This document shows, piece after piece, positions 1 through 7,449 of a stretch of DNA of 64,000 bases. Under the pieces are notes generated by a model. It saw only the letters and a list, made by a program, of their open reading frames with translations, made no database searches and had not been told where the DNA came from. The stretch is taken from NCBI RefSeq assembly GCF_000761155.1, contig NZ_CP009533.1:1240001-1304000 (forward strand), given 5' to 3'. Made by a program: the position numbers and the translations under genes. This stretch comes from Pseudomonas rhizosphaerae. Its GTDB lineage: Bacteria; Pseudomonadota; Gammaproteobacteria; Pseudomonadales; Pseudomonadaceae. Each line of letters starts with the position of its first letter. The first letter of the stretch is position 1.

Positions 1-163
1 TGGACAGGGTGCTCTTGCCCACGGCGACGCTGCCGGCGATGGCCACCACGAAGGTGTGCCGATGGCCTTGATAGTGCTCGCGGATGTGTTCGCTGATCCA
101 GGCCAGCGGCGACTCGTCGCCGAACGCCATGGCGGGGTACTTGGTGTAGGCGTGGATGCTCAA
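1..163 (-). CDS. P-loop kinase, type I pantothenate kinase-like, N-terminal part (cut by window edge)
   Basis: Reading the minus strand from a TTG at 163 gives a protein start that runs off the left edge of the window. About 45 residues in, it contains the Walker A loop GSVAVGKST preceded by a hydrophobic strand (FVVAIA). That loop is typical of the CoaA/phosphoribulokinase/uridine-kinase fold, and the GSVAVGKST spelling is closest to type I pantothenate kinases. Only about 54 residues are visible, so the substrate is not settled; many pseudomonads use the unrelated CoaX for pantothenate. The frame is open straight after the wrbA stop, and no strong ribosome site decides between TTG 163 and an ATG near 130. 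It follows wrbA at a short distance and is probably in the same transcript. Confidence 0.5.
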   Translation of the reverse strand, partial: MSIHAYTKYPAMAFGDESPLAWISEHIREHYQGHRHTFVVAIAGSVAVGKSTLS

Positions 164-202
164 GCGTGGCCCGCCATCGTGCGATGCAACCTGCGATTCG
201 AC

Positions 203-1158
<956 letters not shown>

Positions 1159-1258
1159 GGGAAAAGTCGCCTCCGGCATCCAGTGGCGGGTATTCTAACC
1201 ACGTGGCGGTATTCGGTCGCCTTTTTCGCATGGCCGCAGGAATAAGGAAGGGTTAAGC

Positions 1259-1744
1259 ATGAGATGGCGTATCAAGGCCAACCTCGCCCAGTTGGCGGGC
1301 CTGCTGCTGGCAGCGGCGTTGCTGGGCGGTTGCGGGGCCGACTACGGGCCCGATCAGCATGGCAACCCGGTATCCGCCAAGACCCTGGACAAGCAGTGGC
1401 TGGTGGTCAACTACTGGGCGGTCTGGTGCGGGCCATGCCGTCGCGAGATTCCCGAACTCAACGCATTGTCGCAGAGCCTGCAAGGGCAGGGCGTCAGCGT
1501 CGTCGGTGTCAACTTCGACAACCTGCAAGGGGATGAACTGAAGGCGGCCGCCAGCACCCTGGGGATTGATTTCACCGTACTCGCCCAAGACCCGGCCCCC
1601 CGCTTCGACTTGCCCCGCAGCCAGGCCTTGCCGGTCACCTTCATCATCGATGCCCAAGGCAAGCTTCGCGATCAACTGATGGGTGAGCAGACCGCCGCAG
1701 GCATCGAGGCGCGCCTGGCGACATTGCAGGGCGGCGAACGGTGA
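1259..1744 (+). CDS. TlpA-like thioredoxin lipoprotein
   Basis: Membrane-anchored thioredoxin of 161 residues. Residues 1-24 form a lipoprotein signal peptide ending in the lipobox LGGC, so Cys25 would be lipidated and the protein would sit in the periplasm. The active site WCGPC is at 56-60, followed by the usual RREIPELN helix. The later LPVTFIIDAQGK segment is the cis-proline loop and strand of the TlpA/ResA/DsbE group. It is expected to reduce or shuttle disulfides in the periplasm, but no cytochrome c or other client gene is adjacent. A run GGAAGGG precedes the ATG at a good distance. Confidence 0.85.
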   Translation: MRWRIKANLAQLAGLLLAAALLGGCGADYGPDQHGNPVSAKTLDKQWLVVNYWAVWCGPCRREIPELNALSQSLQGQGVSVVGVNFDNLQGDELKAAASTLGIDFTVLAQDPAPRFDLPRSQALPVTFIIDAQGKLRDQLMGEQTAAGIEARLATLQGGER

Positions 1745-1955
1745 GCAGTCGTAGCAGGGCCTGGCGCGCGGCAATCCTTGTACGCGACCAGGCTCGGACG
1801 CGGTGTTACGCAGTTTGTAACTGAATTGACGTTGGTCATCAGCTCCGGTTCGGATGGCCTCGGTGCTAGCATTACCGATGGCCTCGCGAAAGTGCGAGAC
1901 TGATCGTGAGGATCAAGCAGGCCTCATGAGGATACTTGGATCAAGGATGATTATC
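1745..1955. other. Intergenic stretch, no gene seen
   Basis: The 211 bases between the thioredoxin gene and the AT-rich island contain no credible reading frame or terminator. Base composition drops from GC-rich to AT-rich near 1940, marking the left edge of the island. Confidence 0.5.
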
Positions 1956-2021
1956 TTGAGTGACAATACTATAGAGGCAATTTATGAGAAAATGTATGTC
2001 TATGAGGAAGAAATAAAAAAA
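1956..2021 (+). other. Probable displaced N-terminus of the downstream membrane protein
   Basis: A TTG at 1956 has a good ribosome site (AAGGA at 1943-1947, eight-base gap) and opens a peptide beginning MSDNTIEAIYEKMYVYEEE. It runs into a seven-A tract at 2015-2021. In this frame it then continues only to a stop at about 2114 and never reaches a membrane segment. Removing one A joins it to the frame that reads K-N-S-I-S-I-K-T-Q-L and straight into the first membrane helix of the next gene. The simplest reading is that this is the true 5' end of that gene, separated by a one-base insertion in the A tract (mutation, sequencing error or slippage). Confidence 0.5.
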
Positions 2022-2043
2022 CAGCATTTCCATCAAGACTCAG

Positions 2044-2802
2044 TTGATGTTCACCGCGATGTTTGCACTTTTGTCCGTTGCTGCCTATTTAGCCAGGTTT
2101 CTGGATTTTACTGAAAAACCCACGATAGCTTGCATTATTGCTTTTCTTGTATTTGGAGTGATTGCAATCGCTGCGGTTTCGGTTGATTTCAATTGCCGGG
2201 CTTTCAGTGGCTCTGAATTCAATAGAATGCCCTATGCCTCGGAAGTTAAGAAATACCATGACGATCAGTTAAGCTATAATGGCGAACTCACGGAGTACAA
2301 TCGTCAAGTAAAACCGGCGGAACAGCTGAAATGGGTCGACCCGGTGCATGAAACGCGGGCGTATATATCTGAAACCTATGTGCAGTGTGCAACCCATAAT
2401 GCGTTGGTCAATGAACAGCGTTCCCGATGGGTCTTCAAAGCAGTGGCCACTTTTTTGATTGCCTGCATACCGCTTATGTCGGCGAGCTTCTTGTTTGTGG
2501 TTTTTGATATGGATACATCCTCACCCAGAAAAAGTATCTCAGTCAGAGACAGTTATGTGGGGAATGAGATCGCGTCTTTGAAAGATAAGCTATTGATGAC
2601 CTCCGCTAATGCGCAGATGGCAGATTTGGAAAAAAGGACTATGATTCTGGAGGGTGTCCTTTTGGCAAAGAGGTCGGAAAACTTGAGCGAATCCAAAAAA
2701 ACCGCGAGTGAGCAAGCACCGAAGCCCACGGCTCCGGTCAAACCTGCGGCGCCTCCTCGCCGAATGACATTGGACGAAGCCCCTGCTGGAGAGAAAAAAT
2801 GA
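2044..2802 (+). CDS. Hypothetical membrane protein with three membrane helices and a charged C-terminal tail
   Basis: No recognised family. In the continuous frame (TTG 2044 or ATG 2047) the protein has two adjacent membrane helices at about residues 4-20 and 27-49. A cytoplasmic or periplasmic helical stretch of about 90 residues follows, with the polar motif QCATHNALVNEQRSRW, then a third helix at about 140-160. The tail is a likely coiled coil (about 175-220) followed by a Lys/Pro-rich end. The helix-pair plus helical-linker layout loosely recalls small membrane effectors, but no motif proves that. The true start is probably TTG 1956, with a one-base frameshift at 2015-2021. Codon use and GC are much lower than in the flanks, which suggests horizontal acquisition. 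The stop overlaps the next start (ATGA). Confidence 0.6.
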   Translation: MMFTAMFALLSVAAYLARFLDFTEKPTIACIIAFLVFGVIAIAAVSVDFNCRAFSGSEFNRMPYASEVKKYHDDQLSYNGELTEYNRQVKPAEQLKWVDPVHETRAYISETYVQCATHNALVNEQRSRWVFKAVATFLIACIPLMSASFLFVVFDMDTSSPRKSISVRDSYVGNEIASLKDKLLMTSANAQMADLEKRTMILEGVLLAKRSENLSESKKTASEQAPKPTAPVKPAAPPRRMTLDEAPAGEKK

Positions 2803-2936
2803 AACCGGAAAGCGAGCAGTCCAAACCGACCAGCCATATAAAGCCCGTTCCGCCACAGAAGCCGTCCGTGCCGGTAGTACGACGAGTGGTCAATGAAAAG
2901 GTGATCAACCGGCGTGACGTCGCGTTAGGTCGCTGA
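2799..2936 (+). CDS. Small proline/lysine/arginine-rich hypothetical protein (45 aa)
   Basis: The 45-codon frame starts at ATG 2799, overlapping the stop of the preceding membrane-protein gene by four bases (ATGA). GGAGAG lies seven to eight bases upstream, a good ribosome site. The peptide begins MKPESEQSKPTSHIKPVPP, continues with a second proline-rich run and ends in a basic segment (VVRRVVNEKVINRRD). It has no membrane helix and no known family. Overlap, ribosome site and shared low GC argue that it is real and made together with the membrane protein, perhaps as a partner. No function can be assigned. Confidence 0.55.
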   Translation: MKPESEQSKPTSHIKPVPPQKPSVPVVRRVVNEKVINRRDVALGR

Positions 2937-3074
2937 AAGGGCGTTTGAAACCCAATGGTAGTTGCCTGGTTCACTCAGTCATCGCCCACTATTAATAGAG
3001 GGGTCATAAGCCGGAGCGCGGCTATACGGCCATGCACCCGTTTCGATCCATCGCAGACTCCACCAGGCCGCTGC

Positions 3075-3107
3075 GCACGCAAGGTGCGTGGCGAGCACAA
3101 ACGGTGC
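3075..3107. promoter_or_regulatory. Two inverted repeats GCAC-N5-GTGC, candidate activator sites for nasA
   Basis: GCAC at 3075-3078 pairs with GTGC at 3084-3087, and GCAC at 3095-3098 pairs with GTGC at 3104-3107. The two copies are centred exactly 20 bases apart and lie about 80-110 bases upstream of the -24 element at 3184, the usual place for enhancer sites of a sigma-54 promoter. The classic NtrC site has seven bases between the GCAC and GTGC cores, so the five-base gap makes an NtrC assignment uncertain. Confidence 0.35.
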
Positions 3108-3181
3108 ACCGGCGCTGGCAACTGTCTGATCGACCCACGCTGCTCTCCCATGGTTCCGGCAACTCCCACGCCTCCCTGGCG

Positions 3182-3198
3182 TTGGCGCAGGTATTGCA
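3182..3198 (+). promoter_or_regulatory. Sigma-54 promoter of the nitrate reductase gene
   Basis: TTGGCGCAGGTATTGCA carries the GG (3184-3185) and GC (3196-3197) doublets exactly ten bases apart, fitting TGGCRC-N5-TTGCW. Transcription would start near 3209, giving a leader of about 117 bases before the ATG. Nitrogen-controlled sigma-54 transcription is what is expected for assimilatory nitrate reduction. Confidence 0.65.
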
Positions 3199-3208
3199 AG
3201 TACACGCC

Positions 3209-3302
3209 TACATAACGCAATCGATGCCGATTGCCCCCCACGACGACGGTGCCGTGCTGCCCGCTCTGATGAGCGAAGGGAGCCGGCGCCGTTTTTCGTT
3301 TT
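3209..3302 (+). promoter_or_regulatory. nasA leader: hairpins followed by attenuator-like terminator
   Basis: Just after the predicted start site is a perfect six-pair hairpin, GCAATC (3217-3222) with GATTGC (3229-3234). Next comes a possible hairpin 3239-3256 with hexaloop ACGGTG (A1, G4) and a two-base bulge. A long terminator-like stem then pairs CGGTGCCG (3247-3254) with CGGCGCCG (3284-3291), strengthened by inner pairs around a TGAT loop, and is followed by TTTTTCGTTTT. The second hairpin and the terminator cannot form together, as in ANTAR antitermination. The first loop (GATGCC) has G4 but not A1, so the match is less clean than in the nirB leader. Confidence 0.5.
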
Positions 3303-3325
3303 GTAGCCAGCAGCGAGGAGGGCCG

Positions 3326-6300
3326 ATGACCCGCACTTCAGTCCGTAGCGTGTGCCCCTACTGCGGCGTTGGCTGCGGGATCGTCATGACCGTCGAGAAC
3401 GATCGCGTGGTCAAGGTCAGCGGCGACAAGCAGCACCCGGCCAACGCCGGGCGCCTGTGCACAAAGGGCAGTACCTGTGCCCAGCCCCTGAGCGATCCTG
3501 GCCGTATGCAACAGGCCTACCTGCGCGAGGGCCGCAACCACGAGCCCGTACAGTCGAGCATGGACGCTGCCATCGTCGCCGCCGGCAGCCGCTTGCGGCA
3601 GATCCTCGATGAGCATGGCCCGGATGCACTGGCCTTCTACGTCTCCGGGCAGATGTCGCTGGAAGCCCAGTACCTGATCAACAAGCTCGCCAAGGGTTAC
3701 GTGCGCACGCGGCACATCGAGTCCAACTCGCGGCTGTGCATGGCCAGCGCCGGCAGTGGCTACAAGCTGTCGTTGGGCGCCGACGGCCCACCCGGTTCGT
3801 ACGATGATTTCGAGCAGGCCGAGGTGTTTCTGGTGATCGGCGCCAACATGGCCGACTGTCATCCGATCCTGTTCCTGCGCCTGCTCGATCGCCTCAAGGC
3901 AGGTGCTCGGTTGATCGTGGTCGACCCGCGGCGCAACGCCACCGCCGACAAGGCCGACCTGTTTCTGCAGATCAAACCCGGCACCGACCTGGCGCTGCTC
4001 AACGGCCTGCTGCACCTGCTGCATGCGAACGGCGCAACCGACGCCGCGTTCATCGCCGCGCACACCGAGGGTTGGGAGGAGCTGCCAGCGTTTCTGGCCG
4101 ACTACACCCCGGCTCGCGTGGCAGAAATCACCGGCCTCGAGGAATACGCCATTTGCCAGGCCGCGCAGTGGCTCGGCGGCGCCGCGAACTGGATGAGCTG
4201 CTGGACCATGGGGCTCAACCAGAGCATCCAGGGCACCTGGAACACCAATGCGCTGTGCAACCTGCACCTGGCCACCGGTGCCATCTGCCGTCCAGGCAGC
4301 GGGCCGTTTTCCCTGACCGGCCAGCCCAATGCGATGGGTGGGCGTGAAATGGGCTACATGGGTCCTGGCCTGCCCGGCCAGCGCTCGCTACTGGTGGCGG
4401 CCGATCGCGCCCATGTCGAAGCCCTGTGGGGCATTGCTCCTGGCAGCCTGCGTGAAGACGGCAACGCCGGCACCGTCGACCTGTTCCGGCAGATGGGCGA
4501 GGGCGCGATCAAGGCCTGCTGGATCATCTGCACCAACCCCGTGGCCAGCGTTGCCAACCGCCAGCAGGTGATCGATGGCCTGCATGCGGCCGAACTGGTC
4601 ATCACTCAGGACGCCTTTCTCGATACCGAAACCAACCGTTACGCCGACGTGCTGCTGCCTGCCGCGCTGTGGGCCGAGGGCGAAGGCGTGATGATCAACT
4701 CCGAGCGCAATATGACCTTGATGCCCAAGGCCGTAAATGCGCCGGGGCAGGCCTTGCCGGACTGGCAGATCATCGCTCGGGTGGCCTGCGCCATGGGCTT
4801 TCCCGAGGGCTTCGACTACACCAGCGCCGAGCAGGTCTATCAAGAGCTGCAACGCTTCGACAACCCCCAGAGTGGCTACGACCTCCGCGGCGCTGGCTAC
4901 GCGCAATTGCGCGAGCAGCCGCGCCAGTGGCCGGCGGCGCCTGGGCAGCACGCTGCGCGCAGCCCGATTCGCTACCTGACCGCCGACGGGCCGCGCTTTC
5001 CCACGCCCAGCGGCCGCGCACGGTTTTTCGCCCGTCCACACCTGCCGCCTGCGGACCTGCCCGACGCAGAATTCGCCATGGTGCTCAACACTGGTCGCCT
5101 GCAGCATCAGTGGCACACGCTGACCAAGACCGGCAAGGTCGCCACCTTGAATCGGCTCGACCCCGGCCCCTTCGTGGAGCTTCACCCCGACGACGCCGAG
5201 CGCCTGGGCATCGGCGAGGCCGATCAGGTTCAGATCCGTTCGCGGCGCGGCCGGGCGGTATTGCCAGCACGCATCAGCAGCCGGGTGCGGCCGGGCAATT
5301 GCTTCGCGCCGTTTCACTGGAACGACGTGTACGGCAGCGACCTGGCCATCAATGCCGTGACCAGCGATGCCACCGACCCGCTGTCGCACCAGCCGGCGTT
5401 CAAGTTCGCCGCCGTGGCGCTGCAACGCGTCGGCTCGCCGAAAATCGCCCTGCAGAACCTCGACCTCGAGGTGCCCGATGCGCTTGCACAGGTTGACCCG
5501 CAGACGGCAATCCAGGTGCTCTGGGCTTCGCAGACCGGCACCGCGCAAGCCATCGCCGAACGCTGCGCACACACCTTGCGCGAGCGTGGTGCGTCGGTGG
5601 AGCTGCGCGGCATGGACGAGGTCACGTCCGCCCAATTATTGGCTGCGCGTAGCGTGCTGCTGGTGACCAGTACCTTCGGCGATGGCGACGCACCGGACAA
5701 TGCCGCGTGTCTGTGGGCGCAATTGCAGGCCGAACGGATCGAGCCTTGCCCGGACCTGCGCTATGGCGTACTGGCATTGGGCGATTCCAGTTACGGACAG
5801 TTCTGCGGCTTTGCCCGCAAGCTGGACCAACGCCTGAACCAGCTGGGCGGGATGCGTCTGCTCGAACGGGTCGAGTGCGAACCCGATGATCAAGCGTTGG
5901 CCGAGCACTGGATGCAGGCAGTGGGCCTGCTGCTCGCCGGCCCATCCACTGCCCCGATGACAGCGCCCATGACAGCGGCGATAACGCCCGACCCGCCCCT
6001 GTATACGCGCAAACGACCGTGGCTGGCGCGGGTGCTGCACAATCAGGTGCTCAACGCTGCCGGTACCGAGAAGGAAGTACGCCACGTGGTGTTCGACCTC
6101 AAGGACAGCGGCCTGGTGTATGAAGCCGGCGATGCCCTTGGGGTGTGGCCAAGCAACTGCATGAGCCTGGTCGAAGAGCTGCTCGCCTGCCTGGGTCTGG
6201 ACAGCAGCGAGCGGGTGCTGCTCAAGGACCAGGGCGAGCAGCCGCTGGCAGTGGCGTTGCACAAGTACCTCGACATTACCCGGATCACCCCGCAGTGGCT

Positions 6301-7117
6301 GGCATTCCTGGCCGAGCGCTGCGCCGATCCGCTGCTGGCCTCGCTGCTCGAAGCGGACAATGCCAGCCAGCTGCAGCAGTGGTTGTGGGGCAAGCAACTG
6401 ATCGATCTGCTCGAGGCGTTCCCCATTACCCTGACCACGCAGGAATTGCTCGGCCTGCTCAAGCCGCTGCAGCCGCGGTTGTATTCCATCAGTTCCAGCG
6501 CCCGCACCGATCCGCAGCAGGTGCACATCACCTTGTCGACGGTACGCTACCGTTGCAACGAGCGCTTGCGCAGCGGGGTCTGCTCAGGCTTTCTTGCCGA
6601 CCGCTCGGCGGCGGCGCTGGTGCCGATCTTCGTGCACAAGGCCACCCAGTTCCGCGTACCCCGCCAAGCCGATACACCGATGATCATGGTCGGACCGGGT
6701 ACCGGCATCGCGCCGTTTCGCGCCTTCCTTCACGAGCGCCAGGCACTGGGGCACGGCGGCCGCAATTGGCTGCTGTTCGGCGAGCAGCGCGAACACAGCG
6801 ACTTCTACTACCGCGACGAGCTGCACGCCTGGCTGCGCAGTGGGCATCTGCATCGGCTGGACACGGCGTTCTCCCGGGATCAGGCGGAGAAAGTCTACGT
6901 CCAGGACAGGCTGCGCCAGCAGGGTGCCCAGGTCTGGTTGTGGTTGCAGCAAGGGGGGCACTTCTATGTGTGCGGCGATGCCAGCCGCATGGCCAAGGAT
7001 GTCGACGCTGTGCTGCGCGACGTGGTGGCGGAACACGGTGCCATGAGCACGCTGGAGGCCGAGGCCTATCTGGCGCAGTTGAGCCGGGACAAGCGTTATG
7101 TGCGGGATGTGTACTGA
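3326..7117 (+). CDS. nasA: Assimilatory nitrate reductase fused to sulfite-reductase-type flavoprotein
   Basis: Protein of 1263 residues reducing nitrate to nitrite in the cytoplasm. Residues 1 to about 700 are a molybdopterin oxidoreductase: a [4Fe-4S] motif with Cys10, Cys13, Cys17 and Cys45 (VCPYCGVGC ... LCTKG), then the Mo-bis-MGD domains and the C-terminal dinucleotide-binding barrel. From about 728 (LWASQTGTAQ) there is a flavodoxin domain. From about 890 there is a CysJ-like FAD/NADPH reductase, with PRLYSISSS near 1050 and the NADPH loop GPGTGIAPF near 1125. The fusion should let NADPH feed electrons straight to the molybdenum site. The start is ATG 3326 after GAGGAGG; the frame is open upstream to 3032, but the sigma-54 leader lies there. 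nirB and nirD follow with their own promoter. Confidence 0.9.
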   Translation: MTRTSVRSVCPYCGVGCGIVMTVENDRVVKVSGDKQHPANAGRLCTKGSTCAQPLSDPGRMQQAYLREGRNHEPVQSSMDAAIVAAGSRLRQILDEHGPDALAFYVSGQMSLEAQYLINKLAKGYVRTRHIESNSRLCMASAGSGYKLSLGADGPPGSYDDFEQAEVFLVIGANMADCHPILFLRLLDRLKAGARLIVVDPRRNATADKADLFLQIKPGTDLALLNGLLHLLHANGATDAAFIAAHTEGWEELPAFLADYTPARVAEITGLEEYAICQAAQWLGGAANWMSCWTMGLNQSIQGTWNTNALCNLHLATGAICRPGSGPFSLTGQPNAMGGREMGYMGPGLPGQRSLLVAADRAHVEALWGIAPGSLREDGNAGTVDLFRQMGEGAIKACWIICTNPVASVANRQQVIDGLHAAELVITQDAFLDTETNRYADVLLPAALWAEGEGVMINSERNMTLMPKAVNAPGQALPDWQIIARVACAMGFPEGFDYTSAEQVYQELQRFDNPQSGYDLRGAGYAQLREQPRQWPAAPGQHAARSPIRYLTADGPRFPTPSGRARFFARPHLPPADLPDAEFAMVLNTGRLQHQWHTLTKTGKVATLNRLDPGPFVELHPDDAERLGIGEADQVQIRSRRGRAVLPARISSRVRPGNCFAPFHWNDVYGSDLAINAVTSDATDPLSHQPAFKFAAVALQRVGSPKIALQNLDLEVPDALAQVDPQTAIQVLWASQTGTAQAIAERCAHTLRERGASVELRGMDEVTSAQLLAARSVLLVTSTFGDGDAPDNAACLWAQLQAERIEPCPDLRYGVLALGDSSYGQFCGFARKLDQRLNQLGGMRLLERVECEPDDQALAEHWMQAVGLLLAGPSTAPMTAPMTAAITPDPPLYTRKRPWLARVLHNQVLNAAGTEKEVRHVVFDLKDSGLVYEAGDALGVWPSNCMSLVEELLACLGLDSSERVLLKDQGEQPLAVALHKYLDITRITPQWLAFLAERCADPLLASLLEADNASQLQQWLWGKQLIDLLEAFPITLTTQELLGLLKPLQPRLYSISSSARTDPQQVHITLSTVRYRCNERLRSGVCSGFLADRSAAALVPIFVHKATQFRVPRQADTPMIMVGPGTGIAPFRAFLHERQALGHGGRNWLLFGEQREHSDFYYRDELHAWLRSGHLHRLDTAFSRDQAEKVYVQDRLRQQGAQVWLWLQQGGHFYVCGDASRMAKDVDAVLRDVVAEHGAMSTLEAEAYLAQLSRDKRYVRDVY

Positions 7118-7160
7118 AAGGGTGCGGTGTGCACTGGGGTGGGGCTTTTTATCAGGGAGG

Positions 7161-7259
7161 GCCTCTTCGCGGGCAGAGGGCTCGCCGCCCGCCCCGCTCC
7201 CACAATGGTCCGGCGAACGCATAGCAATGTGGGAGCGGGCTCTGCCCGCGAAGAGGCCC
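7161..7259. repeat. REP-like inverted repeat pair (type A)
   Basis: GCCTCTTCGCGGGCAGAG at the left and its near-complement CTCTGCCCGCGAAGAGGC at the right enclose GCTCCCAC/GTGGGAGC arms and an unrelated centre. A closely related pair lies at 10387-10485. These are the short palindromic repeats common between Pseudomonas genes. This one separates nasA from the nirBD promoter. Confidence 0.8.
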
Positions 7260-7284
7260 CAACTGACACCCCACCCAACAAACC

Positions 7285-7301
7285 CTGGCACGCAACCTGC
7301 T
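7285..7301 (+). promoter_or_regulatory. Sigma-54 promoter of nirBD
   Basis: CTGGCACGCAACCTGCT matches the -24/-12 consensus: TGGCACG is exact, the GG (7287-7288) and GC (7299-7300) doublets are ten bases apart, and only one base of TTGC differs. The start site would be about 7312, some nine bases before the first leader hairpin, so promoter and leader fit together precisely. Confidence 0.7.
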
Positions 7302-7320
7302 TCCACCCAGACACGTCCCC

Positions 7321-7383
7321 GGTGCTCAACGACGATCACCCCACCGGACACCCACATTTCGACGATCAGGCAAAGGCGCCTGG
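7321..7383 (+). promoter_or_regulatory. ANTAR-type two-hairpin antitermination element in nirB leader
   Basis: Hairpin P1 is GGTGCTC (7321-7327), loop AACGAC (7328-7333), GATCACC (7334-7340), with one C-U mismatch. Hairpin P2 is TCAGGC (7366-7371), loop AAAGGC (7372-7377), GCCTGG (7378-7383). Both are hexaloops with A at position 1 and G at position 4, the signature bound by ANTAR-domain antiterminators such as NasT/NasR. The 3' arm of P2 is part of the 5' arm of the terminator at 7377-7409, so the two structures exclude each other. The regulator gene is not in the window. Confidence 0.75.
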
Positions 7384-7409
7384 AGCATTCGCTCCAGGCG
7401 TTTTTTTTT
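7377..7409 (+). terminator. Leader attenuator terminator upstream of nirB
   Basis: A perfect ten-pair stem CGCCTGGAGC (7377-7386) / GCTCCAGGCG (7391-7400) has an ATTC loop and nine Ts (7401-7409). It sits 40 bases before the nirB start and 260 bases after the nasA stop, downstream of the nirB promoter. It is therefore best read as a conditional leader terminator rather than the end of nasA. Confidence 0.8.
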
Positions 7410-7449
7410 GCCCGATGGTCAAGACACCGTGACTCGCTTGGAGATACCT

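Noticed and set aside
2013..2024. Programmed -1 slippage at the A tract
   Set aside because: The frame needed downstream is +1 relative to the initiating frame, so a -1 slip would not join the two parts.
3032..3325. Upstream extension of the nitrate reductase frame
   Set aside because: The extra 98 codons include the sigma-54 promoter and terminator hairpin; the [4Fe-4S] motif starts right after ATG 3326.
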